DNA of 64,000 nucleotides from contig JAHDEJ010000018.1 of the NCBI GenBank assembly GCA_020628865.1, positions 27,857-91,856 on the forward strand, read 5' to 3'. The position numbers were made by a program, and so were the translations under genes. Below, in pieces: positions 33,596-41,880 of this stretch. The notes under the pieces are model-generated. The model was not told where the DNA came from. It did not search any database and saw nothing but the letters and a program-made list of their open reading frames with translations. Position 1 is the stretch's first letter. Each line of letters opens with the position of its first letter. The DNA is from Acidimicrobiales bacterium (lineage in GTDB: Bacteria > Actinomycetota > Acidimicrobiia > Acidimicrobiales > SHLQ01).

Positions 33596-35002
33596 TTAGC
33601 GGGTGATGTTGTCGGCGATGGCGGCGGTGGCGACGGCTTCGGCGACGGCGATGGAGACCGAACGGTCAAAGACTGACGGGACGATGTTCGTCTCCGACAG
33701 CTCCGACTCCGGGAGCGCCGCCGCGATCGCATCGGCCGCCGCCAACTTCATGTTCTCCGTGATGTCCGTCGCCCGCGCATCCAACGCACCCCGGAAAATC
33801 CCCGGGAACGCCAGCACATTGTTGATCTGGTTCGGATAGTCGCTGCGCCCCGTCGCCATCACCCGCACGATGCCCTCGACCTCCTCCGGCGTGATCTCCG
33901 GATCCGGATTCGCCATCGCAAACACGATCGGATCCGACGCCATCGACTCCACAGCCGCAACCGACAGCACACCCGGCGCACTCACACCGAGGAACACGTC
34001 CGCACCGGCCATCACCGACGACAACGAACCCTGCAGCCCTCGCTGGTTCGTGTTCTCCGCAAACCACTGCTTCGAGCTGTTCAGATCCTCACGGCCGTCG
34101 TACACCGCACCACTGCGGTCCACGCCAACGAGGTGCCCGACACCCGCACCCAGAAGGATCTTCCCGATCGCCACACCGGCCGCACCGACACCCGACAGCA
34201 CAACGGAGATGTCCTCCATCTCCTTGCCGACGATCTTCAACGCATTCCGCAGACCCGCCAGCGTCACCACGGCCGTGCCGTGCTGATCGTCGTGGAACAC
34301 CGGAATGTCGAGATGCTTCTTCAGCTCCTCCTCCACGAAGAACGCACCCGGTGCCGCGATGTCCTCCAGGTTCACACCGCCGAACGTCGGCGCCAGCCGA
34401 ATAACCGTCTCCACGATCTCTTCCGGCGACGACACCTCCAGACAGATCGGGAACGCGTCGACCCCAGCGAACTCCTTGAAGAGCAGCGCCTTGCCCTCCA
34501 TCACCGGCATCGCCGCCTTCGGCCCGATGTCCCCCAAGCCGAGCACGGCCGAACCGTCGCTGACGATTGCGACCGTGTTCTTGCGAATCGTCAGATCGTC
34601 GGCCCGCAAGGCGTCCTTCGCGATCGCCGACGAGATCCGCGCCACGCCGGGGCTGTACGCCATGGACAGGTCGTCACGGTCACCCACGGGGCAGAGCGGC
34701 AGCACCTCGATCTTGCCGCCGTCGTGCATGGCGAAGGTGCGATCCCACCAGTCGATGAGGTCGACGGAATCCAGGTCACGAACCGCCGCAACCACCCGAT
34801 CCTGATGTGCCTCGTCGGCACAGTTCACGACGATCTCGCGCTCGAGCGTCGGCCCCTTGGCCACAAACCCCTCGATCGCGAAGATGTTGCCGCCGGCCTC
34901 ACCGATCGTCGTCGTGAGCTGGCCCAGCACTCCGGGCACGTTCTTCAGGCTGACCCGGAGGGCGATCGAATACTGGGTGGAGGTGGGGCGAGAGGTGGTC
35001 AC
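33596..35002 (-). CDS. NAD(P)-dependent malic enzyme with N-terminal ACT domain
   Basis: 468 residues. An ACT regulatory domain spans about 10-85 (IALRVSLKNVPGVLGQLTTTI). The malic domain contains DLSMAYSPGVARI, TIRKNTVAIVSDGSAVLGLGDIG, and VFHDDQHGTAVV with the metal-binding acidic residues. The NAD-binding half has LSGVGAAGVAIGKILLGAGV. It decarboxylates malate to pyruvate with NAD(P)H formation, and the ACT domain suggests amino-acid allostery. It is monocistronic here, reading toward the right REP cluster. Confidence 0.92.
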   Translation of the reverse strand: MTTSRPTSTQYSIALRVSLKNVPGVLGQLTTTIGEAGGNIFAIEGFVAKGPTLEREIVVNCADEAHQDRVVAAVRDLDSVDLIDWWDRTFAMHDGGKIEVLPLCPVGDRDDLSMAYSPGVARISSAIAKDALRADDLTIRKNTVAIVSDGSAVLGLGDIGPKAAMPVMEGKALLFKEFAGVDAFPICLEVSSPEEIVETVIRLAPTFGGVNLEDIAAPGAFFVEEELKKHLDIPVFHDDQHGTAVVTLAGLRNALKIVGKEMEDISVVLSGVGAAGVAIGKILLGAGVGHLVGVDRSGAVYDGREDLNSSKQWFAENTNQRGLQGSLSSVMAGADVFLGVSAPGVLSVAAVESMASDPIVFAMANPDPEITPEEVEGIVRVMATGRSDYPNQINNVLAFPGIFRGALDARATDITENMKLAAADAIAAALPESELSETNIVPSVFDRSVSIAVAEAVATAAIADNITR

Positions 35003-35101
35003 GCCGAAAGGCTACGAAGCCCGCAGCGGAAGGACCATTCGAACGGCAACAACATTCCGCAAACGGCAATCCGTGCCGAGGCACAGGGATACGATCGCCC
35101 G

Positions 35102-35980
35102 ATGCCCACCACCTCACCCACCTTCGGCTGGCTCTCCCCGGTCATCGGCAATCGCTTCAGCGACCACAAGCCGATCGTCGTCTACCAGGCCGACCACATC
35201 CTGCCGACCGTCAACGAGCACTTCGACTCGCTGTGGATCGCCGATCACTTCTACGGCATGGACGCCAAGACCGACCCGTTCATGGAGGCGTGGACGACGA
35301 TCACGTGGTTGGCGGCGAAGTTCCCCGACCTGCAGCTGTGCCACCACGTGCTCGGTCATGGGTACCGGCCACCGGCGCTCACCGCGAAGATGGCGGCGAC
35401 CCTGCAGGTGTTCTCCGGCAACCGGTTCATGCTCGGTATCGGCGCCGGGTGGCGGGGCGAGGAGTACGAGGCCTACGGCTACGACTTTCCGAAGCCGTCC
35501 GTGCGCTTTGCCCAGCTCGAGGAGGTCGTCCAGATCTGCCGACTGATGTGGACGGAGGACTTTCCGTCGTTCACCGGCGAGCACTACTCGATCGACGAGG
35601 CGTGCGCTCCACCCCTGCCCGAGGTCGTCCCACCGATCTGCATCGGGGCCAACGGCGACAAGGTGGGCCTTCCGCTCACCGGCCGGGTCGCCGACGTGTG
35701 GCACGGCTTCGCGCCCGACGACGACGAATGGACCCGCAAACGCGCGATCGTGACCACAAGCGCCGAGGCCGCCGGGCGGAACCCGGACGACATCGAGAAT
35801 GCGGTCACGATCGAGAAGCCGCTGCCGGAAACCGACAGCGACTCCGCTGCGCTACTGGACGAGATCGGCCGCCGGCATGCGCTCGGCGTCCACCACTTCG
35901 TCATGGACTTCGGCCACCCGCTCTCACCCGAACCGATCCTTCGGTTCGAGGAACAGGTGATGGCTCCGCTGCGGGGCTGA
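35102..35980 (+). CDS. LLM-class (F420-dependent-type) oxidoreductase
   Basis: 292 residues in a luciferase-like barrel: HFDSLWIADHFYGMD near the N-terminus, LQLCHHVLGHGYRPPALTA, NRFMLGIGAGWRGEEYEAYG and RFAQLEEVVQICRLMW are standard LLM blocks, with ICIGANGDK near the end. Actinobacterial relatives mostly use F420, some FMN. The substrate is unknown. ATG 35102 is divergent from malic enzyme across 99 bp. Confidence 0.85.
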   Translation: MPTTSPTFGWLSPVIGNRFSDHKPIVVYQADHILPTVNEHFDSLWIADHFYGMDAKTDPFMEAWTTITWLAAKFPDLQLCHHVLGHGYRPPALTAKMAATLQVFSGNRFMLGIGAGWRGEEYEAYGYDFPKPSVRFAQLEEVVQICRLMWTEDFPSFTGEHYSIDEACAPPLPEVVPPICIGANGDKVGLPLTGRVADVWHGFAPDDDEWTRKRAIVTTSAEAAGRNPDDIENAVTIEKPLPETDSDSAALLDEIGRRHALGVHHFVMDFGHPLSPEPILRFEEQVMAPLRG

Positions 35981-35991
35981 CCAGCTGCGGG

Positions 35992-36636
35992 TCAGTCCCG
36001 GCTGGCCGGGCCCTCGTCGCGAACGGCTTCGAGATCCGTCATCGCCGCACGAAGGCGGTCGATCCAGTCGGACTCGTTCTCCGACACGAGGCGTACGCAC
36101 CAGGCGAGCGCCTCGCTGCGCGAACGGGCAACACCCGCATCGATGAGTGTGTCGAGCACGGCCCGGTCTTCGAGGTGCAACCGCGTCATCACCGGCACGC
36201 TGGCCGAGGTGAAGATGCGATCCTCTTCGCCGCACCGGACGGCCCAGCTCACCTTGCGGAGCCAGTGGGCTTCCGCCCGCTCCGCAATGCTGATGCGATG
36301 CTCGCGCGTGTCTTCGCGGAACGCGGCGATGCGTGCTCCGGCGGCCACGGCGACGTCGTCACCATCGTTGAGCTTCGGTACCGCCAACGTTCCGGTGACG
36401 ATGATCTCGTCCCGATCGAAGACGACGGACACCGGCTCGGCGAACCAGTCGTCAGGAAGATTGCCGGCGAACCAGGCGCTCAGTTCTTCGGTGGTGGTCG
36501 GCGTGGGTTCGACCTGACGGCGGCCGCGGCCTCGTGGTCCGCGCCCCCGTCCTGATCCTGGTCCTCGTCCTGCTGCCATGGCGGCGGCCAACTTTCGTGC
36601 GTGGGGATGGTTGTGAATGTCGTTGGATCGCGTCAC
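35992..36636 (-). CDS. Protein with possible C-terminal ribbon-helix-helix domain
   Basis: 214 residues from GTG 36636, chosen for AAAGGAG 6 bases upstream. The N-terminus is Gly/Arg-rich and basic. The middle part is unfamiliar. The C-terminal part (TRLHLEDRAVLDTLIDAG, then ARSRSEALAWCVRLV) reads like a ribbon-helix-helix DNA-binding motif. The AT-rich upstream region has GTAAT-CAAC-ATTAC (36674-36687), a possible autoregulatory site. No toxin gene adjoins, so an antitoxin role is unsupported. Confidence 0.5.
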   Translation of the reverse strand: MTRSNDIHNHPHARKLAAAMAAGRGPGSGRGRGPRGRGRRQVEPTPTTTEELSAWFAGNLPDDWFAEPVSVVFDRDEIIVTGTLAVPKLNDGDDVAVAAGARIAAFREDTREHRISIAERAEAHWLRKVSWAVRCGEEDRIFTSASVPVMTRLHLEDRAVLDTLIDAGVARSRSEALAWCVRLVSENESDWIDRLRAAMTDLEAVRDEGPASRD

Positions 36637-36712
36637 GCGATCTCCTTTCGAGAGTCTGTCATATTGTAAGTATGTAATCAACATTACGATCCACAACGTC
36701 AGGCTCCCCCGT

Positions 36713-37594
36713 CTATTCCCGAATCCCCAACCAATCCTTGGCCACCCGCCAACCGGCCGACTCCGGCACGATCAGCCGGAGGTGGTCTTCGTCCACCGTT
36801 GCCACAAGCACCTCCGAACCATCGGGCCACGGCGCCCGCGCATACACCTCGGGCACGAGGTCATCGAGCGAACCGGTCACCACCAGCACGGCAACGTCCG
36901 GTGCAGGCAGCGGGGCGGCAACGGCGTATCGCAGCGGAACCTCCGACGGATCACCTCCCAACAGATCGATGACGGCGCCGTTGCCCAAGCCAACCGTCGC
37001 CGCAGCTGAGAGGTCCGCAATCGGCGCCATCGCCACCACCCGATCGACCCCGACCACCGGAACCGGACGCATCACCTCGTCGTCCCATGCACTTCGAGCA
37101 GCGAACCCATCCCGGCCCGCCACCCACAGGGCCAGATGCCCACCGGCGGAATGACCGACCACCGTCACGTCATCGAGATCGAGCGCGACGCGCTCACCGA
37201 TCTCGGCCAGATGGTCCACCGCAGCGGACACATGATTGAACGTGTGCGGCCAACCCCCGAACCGCTCCCCCGTCCGCCCGTACTCGACGTTCCACACGGC
37301 AACACCCCGTTCCACGAGGTCCGCGGCCAACGGCTCCATCAACGAGAGATCGCCCCCACCTCGACGCCAGAAGCCACCGTGCAGCAACACAACCACCGGC
37401 ACCGGTTCGGCATCCTGCGAATGCCCGACCGGAAGATGCAACCGGCCGAACTCGCTCGGCGCGTCGCCATACACCAGCGTCTCGACCGACGGGTCGGCGG
37501 CCGCCACTCCCGCATCCTCATCTGCAGTCAGCAGGCGAGCGGCGACGAACAGCAGAGCCACGATCGCCGGCAGGCCGAGCCATCCCTGTCGCAT
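36713..37594 (-). CDS. Membrane-anchored or secreted alpha/beta hydrolase
   Basis: 293 residues from ATG 37594. A hydrophobic N-terminal segment (about 6-24) is followed by an alpha/beta hydrolase fold: oxyanion [11 protein letters not shown], nucleophile elbow [13 protein letters not shown], an Asp in TGSLDDLVP and His in VDEDHLRLI. It resembles BD-FAE/kynurenine-formamidase-type esterases, probably exported. Divergent from coaA with 59 bp between. Confidence 0.82.
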   Translation of the reverse strand: MRQGWLGLPAIVALLFVAARLLTADEDAGVAAADPSVETLVYGDAPSEFGRLHLPVGHSQDAEPVPVVVLLHGGFWRRGGGDLSLMEPLAADLVERGVAVWNVEYGRTGERFGGWPHTFNHVSAAVDHLAEIGERVALDLDDVTVVGHSAGGHLALWVAGRDGFAARSAWDDEVMRPVPVVGVDRVVAMAPIADLSAAATVGLGNGAVIDLLGGDPSEVPLRYAVAAPLPAPDVAVLVVTGSLDDLVPEVYARAPWPDGSEVLVATVDEDHLRLIVPESAGWRVAKDWLGIRE

Positions 37595-37653
37595 GGCGAG
37601 AGCGTAGTTCGGCTGAGTTCGCTTCTGTCCAGCAGATCCGGCACCATGATCTG

Positions 37654-38571
37654 GTGACCGGCCGCTATGAGAGCTTCGACCGAGCGCGCTGGGCCAGCCT
37701 CCGAGCATCGACGCCCCTCACGCTCACCGACGACGACGTCGTCGAACTCCGAGGCATCAACGAGCGACTCGACCTCGACGAGGTCGTCAACGTCTACCTC
37801 CCGCTCTCCCGACTCCTCAACCTCCACGTCGCGGCGACCCAGAGCCTGAACTCGGTGACCGACACCTTCCTCAGCACCAAGCGGGAATCCGTGCCCTATG
37901 TCATCGGCATCGCCGGCAGCGTGGCCGTCGGAAAAAGCACAACGGCCCGTGTACTGCGCAAACTGCTCTCCACCTGGCCAGACCACCCTCGGGTCGACCT
38001 GCTCACCACCGACGGGTTCCTTCACCCGAATGCCGTGCTCGAATCGCGCGACCTGATGTCTCGCAAGGGCTTCCCGGAAAGCTACGACACGGGTGCGCTC
38101 GTGGAGTGCCTGCAGAAGATCAAGTCGGGCCAGCCCGCAACCGCCCCCGTCTACTCGCATCTCACCTACGACATCGTCCCCGAGGAGACGGTCACCATCG
38201 ACCGGCCCGACGTGCTGATCGTCGAAGGACTCAACGTGTTGCAGTCCGGTCGGGGAAGTTCTGCCTTGTTCGTGTCGGACTTCTTCGACTTCTCCATCTA
38301 TGTGGACGCCGAAGAGGATCAGATTCGAACCTGGTACGTCGAACGATTCCTCACGTTGCGATCCTCCGTGTTCCAGAATCCCCAGTCCTATTTCCGCAAC
38401 TATGCGGAACTCACCGAGGACGAAGCGACCGAGGTCGCCATCGGCATCTGGAACGAAATCAACGCACCGAACCTGCGGGACAACATCGAACCGACCCGCA
38501 TCCGCGCCGACCTGATTCTCACCAAAGGTCGTGAGCACGCCATCGAGCGTGTCGAGCTGCGCAAAGGCTGA
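37654..38571 (+). CDS. coaA: Type I pantothenate kinase
   Basis: 305 residues, normal length for bacterial CoaA. P-loop [14 protein letters not shown] (about 85-98), [33 protein letters not shown] and VEGLNVLQ are diagnostic. It phosphorylates pantothenate in the first committed step of coenzyme A synthesis and is normally feedback-inhibited by CoA. The GTG start at 37654 gives the standard N-terminus ([13 protein letters not shown]). Confidence 0.95.
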   Translation: MTGRYESFDRARWASLRASTPLTLTDDDVVELRGINERLDLDEVVNVYLPLSRLLNLHVAATQSLNSVTDTFLSTKRESVPYVIGIAGSVAVGKSTTARVLRKLLSTWPDHPRVDLLTTDGFLHPNAVLESRDLMSRKGFPESYDTGALVECLQKIKSGQPATAPVYSHLTYDIVPEETVTIDRPDVLIVEGLNVLQSGRGSSALFVSDFFDFSIYVDAEEDQIRTWYVERFLTLRSSVFQNPQSYFRNYAELTEDEATEVAIGIWNEINAPNLRDNIEPTRIRADLILTKGREHAIERVELRKG

Positions 38572-38723
38572 GTTCGGCTACCATTTGCGCAGCGACGTGT
38601 TTCGTGCATGTCGCAGGGAAACGGTGAAGACAACTCGTTGTGCGTTTGGCGTGAAAATGCGCGACGGCTTCGCTGTACCCGAAATCAGCCACTACAACCC
38701 GGCGGGGAGAAGAACAGCCACAC

Positions 38724-39098
38724 ATGGATGATCAGCACAAAGCCAAACTGGCACAGGGCAGAAACGACGCCCGCGCCGTGAAGAATTACCTCGAGTTCCT
38801 CGAGAACAACAAGCCAAAACGGGGCCGCAAGCGCACTCCGGACACCATCCAGAAGCGCCTCGCCAAAATCGAGGCCGAACTGGACGACGCCGGCACGCTC
38901 CAGCGTCTTGCCATGCTCCAGGAGCAGGAAGACCTGGCCGCCGAGCTCGAGAAGATGGGTGAGGTCGTCGACGGCTCCGAGCTGCGCGCCGCATTCGTCG
39001 AAGCAGCCGCCCGCTACGGAAAGTCCAAGGGAATCTCCCGAGGCACCTTCCGCAAGATGGGCGTGGACGCCAAGACCCTCACCGAGGCCGGCGTCTGA
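38724..39098 (+). CDS. Conserved helical protein, unknown function
   Basis: 124 residues, highly charged and helical: QGRNDARAVKNYLEFLE, KRGRKRTPDTIQKRLAKIE, LQEQEDLAAELEKM. It ends in GISRGTFRKMGVDAKTLTEAGV, which looks like a short helix-turn-helix. I believe similar proteins occur across actinobacteria, but I cannot name the family. GGGGAGAAGAA lies upstream of ATG 38724. The 152 bp before it holds no other gene and presumably its promoter. Confidence 0.6.
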   Translation: MDDQHKAKLAQGRNDARAVKNYLEFLENNKPKRGRKRTPDTIQKRLAKIEAELDDAGTLQRLAMLQEQEDLAAELEKMGEVVDGSELRAAFVEAAARYGKSKGISRGTFRKMGVDAKTLTEAGV

Positions 39099-39111
39099 TC
39101 GACCGTACGCA

Positions 39112-39135
39112 CCCGGGGCGCGGCGACGCCCCGGG
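39112..39135. terminator. Bidirectional hairpin between convergent genes
   Basis: Perfect 9 bp stem CCCGGGGCG/CGCCCCGGG with 6-base loop, in the 43 bp gap between genes ending at 39098 and 39142. Confidence 0.6.
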
Positions 39136-39141
39136 CCGCGG

Positions 39142-41844
39142 TCACGTCCACAGGGATCGCTGATCGACGCTTCGCAGCGGACCTGCGCCCACTTGGTTGC
39201 CACCCCGGTCGATTCGCTGGTGCCGCCGCACGAGCAGGAAGACGGCCAGGCCGACCAGCCAGACATGGCCAACCGCCCAGTGCACCCGCTGGGCCAGGCC
39301 CGATGACCCCAAACCGGCCAGCGTGAGCAGGAACCATCCACCGCTCGCGACGGTGAGTGCGCCCCAGATTCCGCTGAAGCGGCGGAACGGCGCCCAGTCG
39401 AGCTCGTAGCCCATCGGCAGACGAACGAGCACCTGACGGGCCGTGAGCACGGGGAGCAACATCAACAACAGCACCATCCCGAGAGCGGCACCGATGTGCA
39501 CCAGCTCGGCGAAGCGGCTCCAACCGGACGCGCAGCTCGTCGACGAGCCGACCTCGGGGCAGATCGGCATCAGGCCGACCACCATCCAGAGGAAGCCGAG
39601 CCACGAGAGCCCCCAGACCAGCACCTGGGAACCCGGCGTGAAGCGTCGCACGACGGCGGCGAACAGCTGGAGCAGGATCCAGCCGATGACGGTCACCGCC
39701 GCGTACCACCAGCGAGTCGCGTCGTCGCGGCCCAGCACCGAGATCGCATCGTTCATGTGCGAGTAGCCGTCGATCCGGGTCGCCAGGACGAAGGCGGAGA
39801 CGAACCCGAGCAGCGTGACAAGCAGGCCGCCGCTGATCAACACCCGATCCCGGGCCACCATCGGGTCCCCGAACCCGCGCCGCCGGTCGTGACGAGTCGT
39901 CGTGACCCGCAATCCGCGCGGCTGCGGGTCGGCATTGTCGGGAACCGTGCCGGTCACGATGCCGACGCTCGTGTCGAAGGTCGGTACCCGTGGCCCGCCC
40001 ACCGTGTGTTCCACGAGCTCGGAGCGATGGCCCTCGTACCGGTCGTTCAGCCCGGCCACGAGATCCGTGCCCGCCCGCAAGGGGGCCCGGGCCAGCAACA
40101 CGAACCAGCCGACAGTATGTCCGATGAGCGAGAACAGGATTCGAAACAGCGGCCAGAGAACGGAGCCATGCCATCGAGGCGGCGGCCCGGCGGGAACCGG
40201 CACCTGCTTCGCCACGAGGTCGTGGCAACTGTCCAGTTCCTTGCGGGTGAGTTGTGAAGTCTGGCCGTAGGCGCCCACGGCGCCGACTTCCATGCGCCGG
40301 ATCTCGTTGGTGAGCAGCACGCCGCGGGCCGCGTTCGCCCCGCTCTCCACCGCCGCCTCCATGCCGGCAACATCCACGGCCAGTTTCACGAAGTCGCCGG
40401 CGAGGTACAGGTTCTCCACCTCCGGGATGTTCGCCGGCGGGCGGCTGTCCCACGTGCCGGCGTCGTTCATCGTGAGCTTCTCGTCGCTGCTCGGAAGCGG
40501 CACGCATGCGTAGAGGTGACGCTCGGGGTCGAAGCCCAGGTACTCGGCGATCTCGTCGATGAGGAGGCGGGCGAAGGCCGGCTCCGGGTAGTGGTGCACG
40601 TCGAGCACATTGCCGGCGACGAACTGCAGCACGAGGCCGGGAGCGCCATCCAGGTGGTCCTTCCACCCTGGAACACCCGAGATCGGGAAGCCCGTCAGGC
40701 CGAACTCGGACTCGATCAGAGAGAAGTGCCGGCTGGTGAACCGGTCGGGTCGAAGATGCTCGGGATAGTCGTCGACCGAATCCGGGTCGACGAAGTAGAG
40801 GTCGATCGCTCCCATCGGGGCGCTCCGGAGATGGGTGAGCCGGGCGATCGGGCGAAGCGTCGCCATGTGGTCGTCCCGCTTGGCGATGTCCAGCAAGACG
40901 TCGGGCGGCAGCGCAACCACCACGTCCACGTCCCGCACATCGAGGCATTCGCCGTCGGCGAACTCAAGTGACGTGAGGAAGTCCTCATCACGGCGCATGC
41001 ACACCAGCTCGCCGCGCTCCATCACGACACCTCGCTCGACACACCCCTCGACGATCGGGTCGATCAGGCAGGTCTGCAGCGGACCGTTCGGGGGCGTCCA
41101 CGGGTTCCCCGATGCGAGCGTGGGAATCCACCGGCGAAAGAGCTGACGCATGGTGTACGCCGACGTGTGCCGGCTCGGATTGGCGAGCGCCTTGACGATC
41201 AGGTCCTGCAGCACGGAGGCCCGTTCGCTGCCGTTGTACCACCGGGTCGAGATGAAGTCCGGCACCGTCATCTCCTCGACGGTGCGTCCCGACGATGCGA
41301 CCAACCCCATCGCCGTCAACACCATCGAGACGAGCGGCCCCCACTCCCACAAGCGCAGCTTGTTCGCAGGAATCAGCGCCTTCTCGTTGGCAACGCGGGA
41401 TCGTGCGGCGTCGTCCCGCCGATCGCCCTCGAAACTGAGATCTTCGAGCGGGGGCATGAACAGCGCATAGTCGTCGGCCTCGGGCGTCTTTTTTCCCCGG
41501 ACTTTCTTGCGGGGAAAGAAGTTCTCGGTTGCACCGACCTCGTCGACAAGCGTCCACAGCTCCCAGTACCAGGCCGGAAAGATGTGGTAGCCCTTGTCCA
41601 CCATCGGATGAAAATCGTCGAGTTCGGCCGACTCCAGATACGGCTGGATCGGCCGTTTCTGCATCGGCCCACCGAACGAACGAGCCTTGCCTCCGAGCAG
41701 ATCACGAGACTCGTACACCGTGACCTTGCGGCCGGCCTTTGCCAACCAATACGCCGCCGTCAGCCCTGCAAGGCCGCCGCCGACCACCACCACATCGTGC
41801 GAGTTGCCACGTGGACCGCCCGCTCCCCCCGGTTGAGAATCCAC
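39142..41844 (-). CDS. FAD-dependent amine-oxidase-like protein fused to DUF998 membrane domain
   Basis: 900 residues. The first part, to about 530, is a flavoprotein of the phytoene-desaturase/hydroxysqualene-dehydroxylase type: VVVVGGGLAGLTAAYWLAKAG binds ADP, GGKARSFGG follows, and NLYLAGDFVKLAVDVAGMEAA is the C-terminal FAD block. A segment with one hydrophobic stretch leads to a C-terminal domain of about six helices (GYSHMNDAISVLGRDDA, MGLMPICPEVGSS-like region) typical of DUF998. Such a fusion would fix a carotenoid- or isoprenoid-modifying enzyme to the membrane. Start is GTG 41844. The cyclase gene lies 36 bp upstream on the same strand. Confidence 0.78.
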   Translation of the reverse strand: MDSQPGGAGGPRGNSHDVVVVGGGLAGLTAAYWLAKAGRKVTVYESRDLLGGKARSFGGPMQKRPIQPYLESAELDDFHPMVDKGYHIFPAWYWELWTLVDEVGATENFFPRKKVRGKKTPEADDYALFMPPLEDLSFEGDRRDDAARSRVANEKALIPANKLRLWEWGPLVSMVLTAMGLVASSGRTVEEMTVPDFISTRWYNGSERASVLQDLIVKALANPSRHTSAYTMRQLFRRWIPTLASGNPWTPPNGPLQTCLIDPIVEGCVERGVVMERGELVCMRRDEDFLTSLEFADGECLDVRDVDVVVALPPDVLLDIAKRDDHMATLRPIARLTHLRSAPMGAIDLYFVDPDSVDDYPEHLRPDRFTSRHFSLIESEFGLTGFPISGVPGWKDHLDGAPGLVLQFVAGNVLDVHHYPEPAFARLLIDEIAEYLGFDPERHLYACVPLPSSDEKLTMNDAGTWDSRPPANIPEVENLYLAGDFVKLAVDVAGMEAAVESGANAARGVLLTNEIRRMEVGAVGAYGQTSQLTRKELDSCHDLVAKQVPVPAGPPPRWHGSVLWPLFRILFSLIGHTVGWFVLLARAPLRAGTDLVAGLNDRYEGHRSELVEHTVGGPRVPTFDTSVGIVTGTVPDNADPQPRGLRVTTTRHDRRRGFGDPMVARDRVLISGGLLVTLLGFVSAFVLATRIDGYSHMNDAISVLGRDDATRWWYAAVTVIGWILLQLFAAVVRRFTPGSQVLVWGLSWLGFLWMVVGLMPICPEVGSSTSCASGWSRFAELVHIGAALGMVLLLMLLPVLTARQVLVRLPMGYELDWAPFRRFSGIWGALTVASGGWFLLTLAGLGSSGLAQRVHWAVGHVWLVGLAVFLLVRRHQRIDRGGNQVGAGPLRSVDQRSLWT

Positions 41845-41880
41845 CGCTTGTCGTGCTCCCTCGTCCGCCCAAATCCGGTT

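Noticed and set aside
35992-36636. Toxin-antitoxin module
   Set aside because: The C-terminus resembles a ribbon-helix-helix, but no small toxin gene adjoins and the protein is much longer than typical antitoxins.
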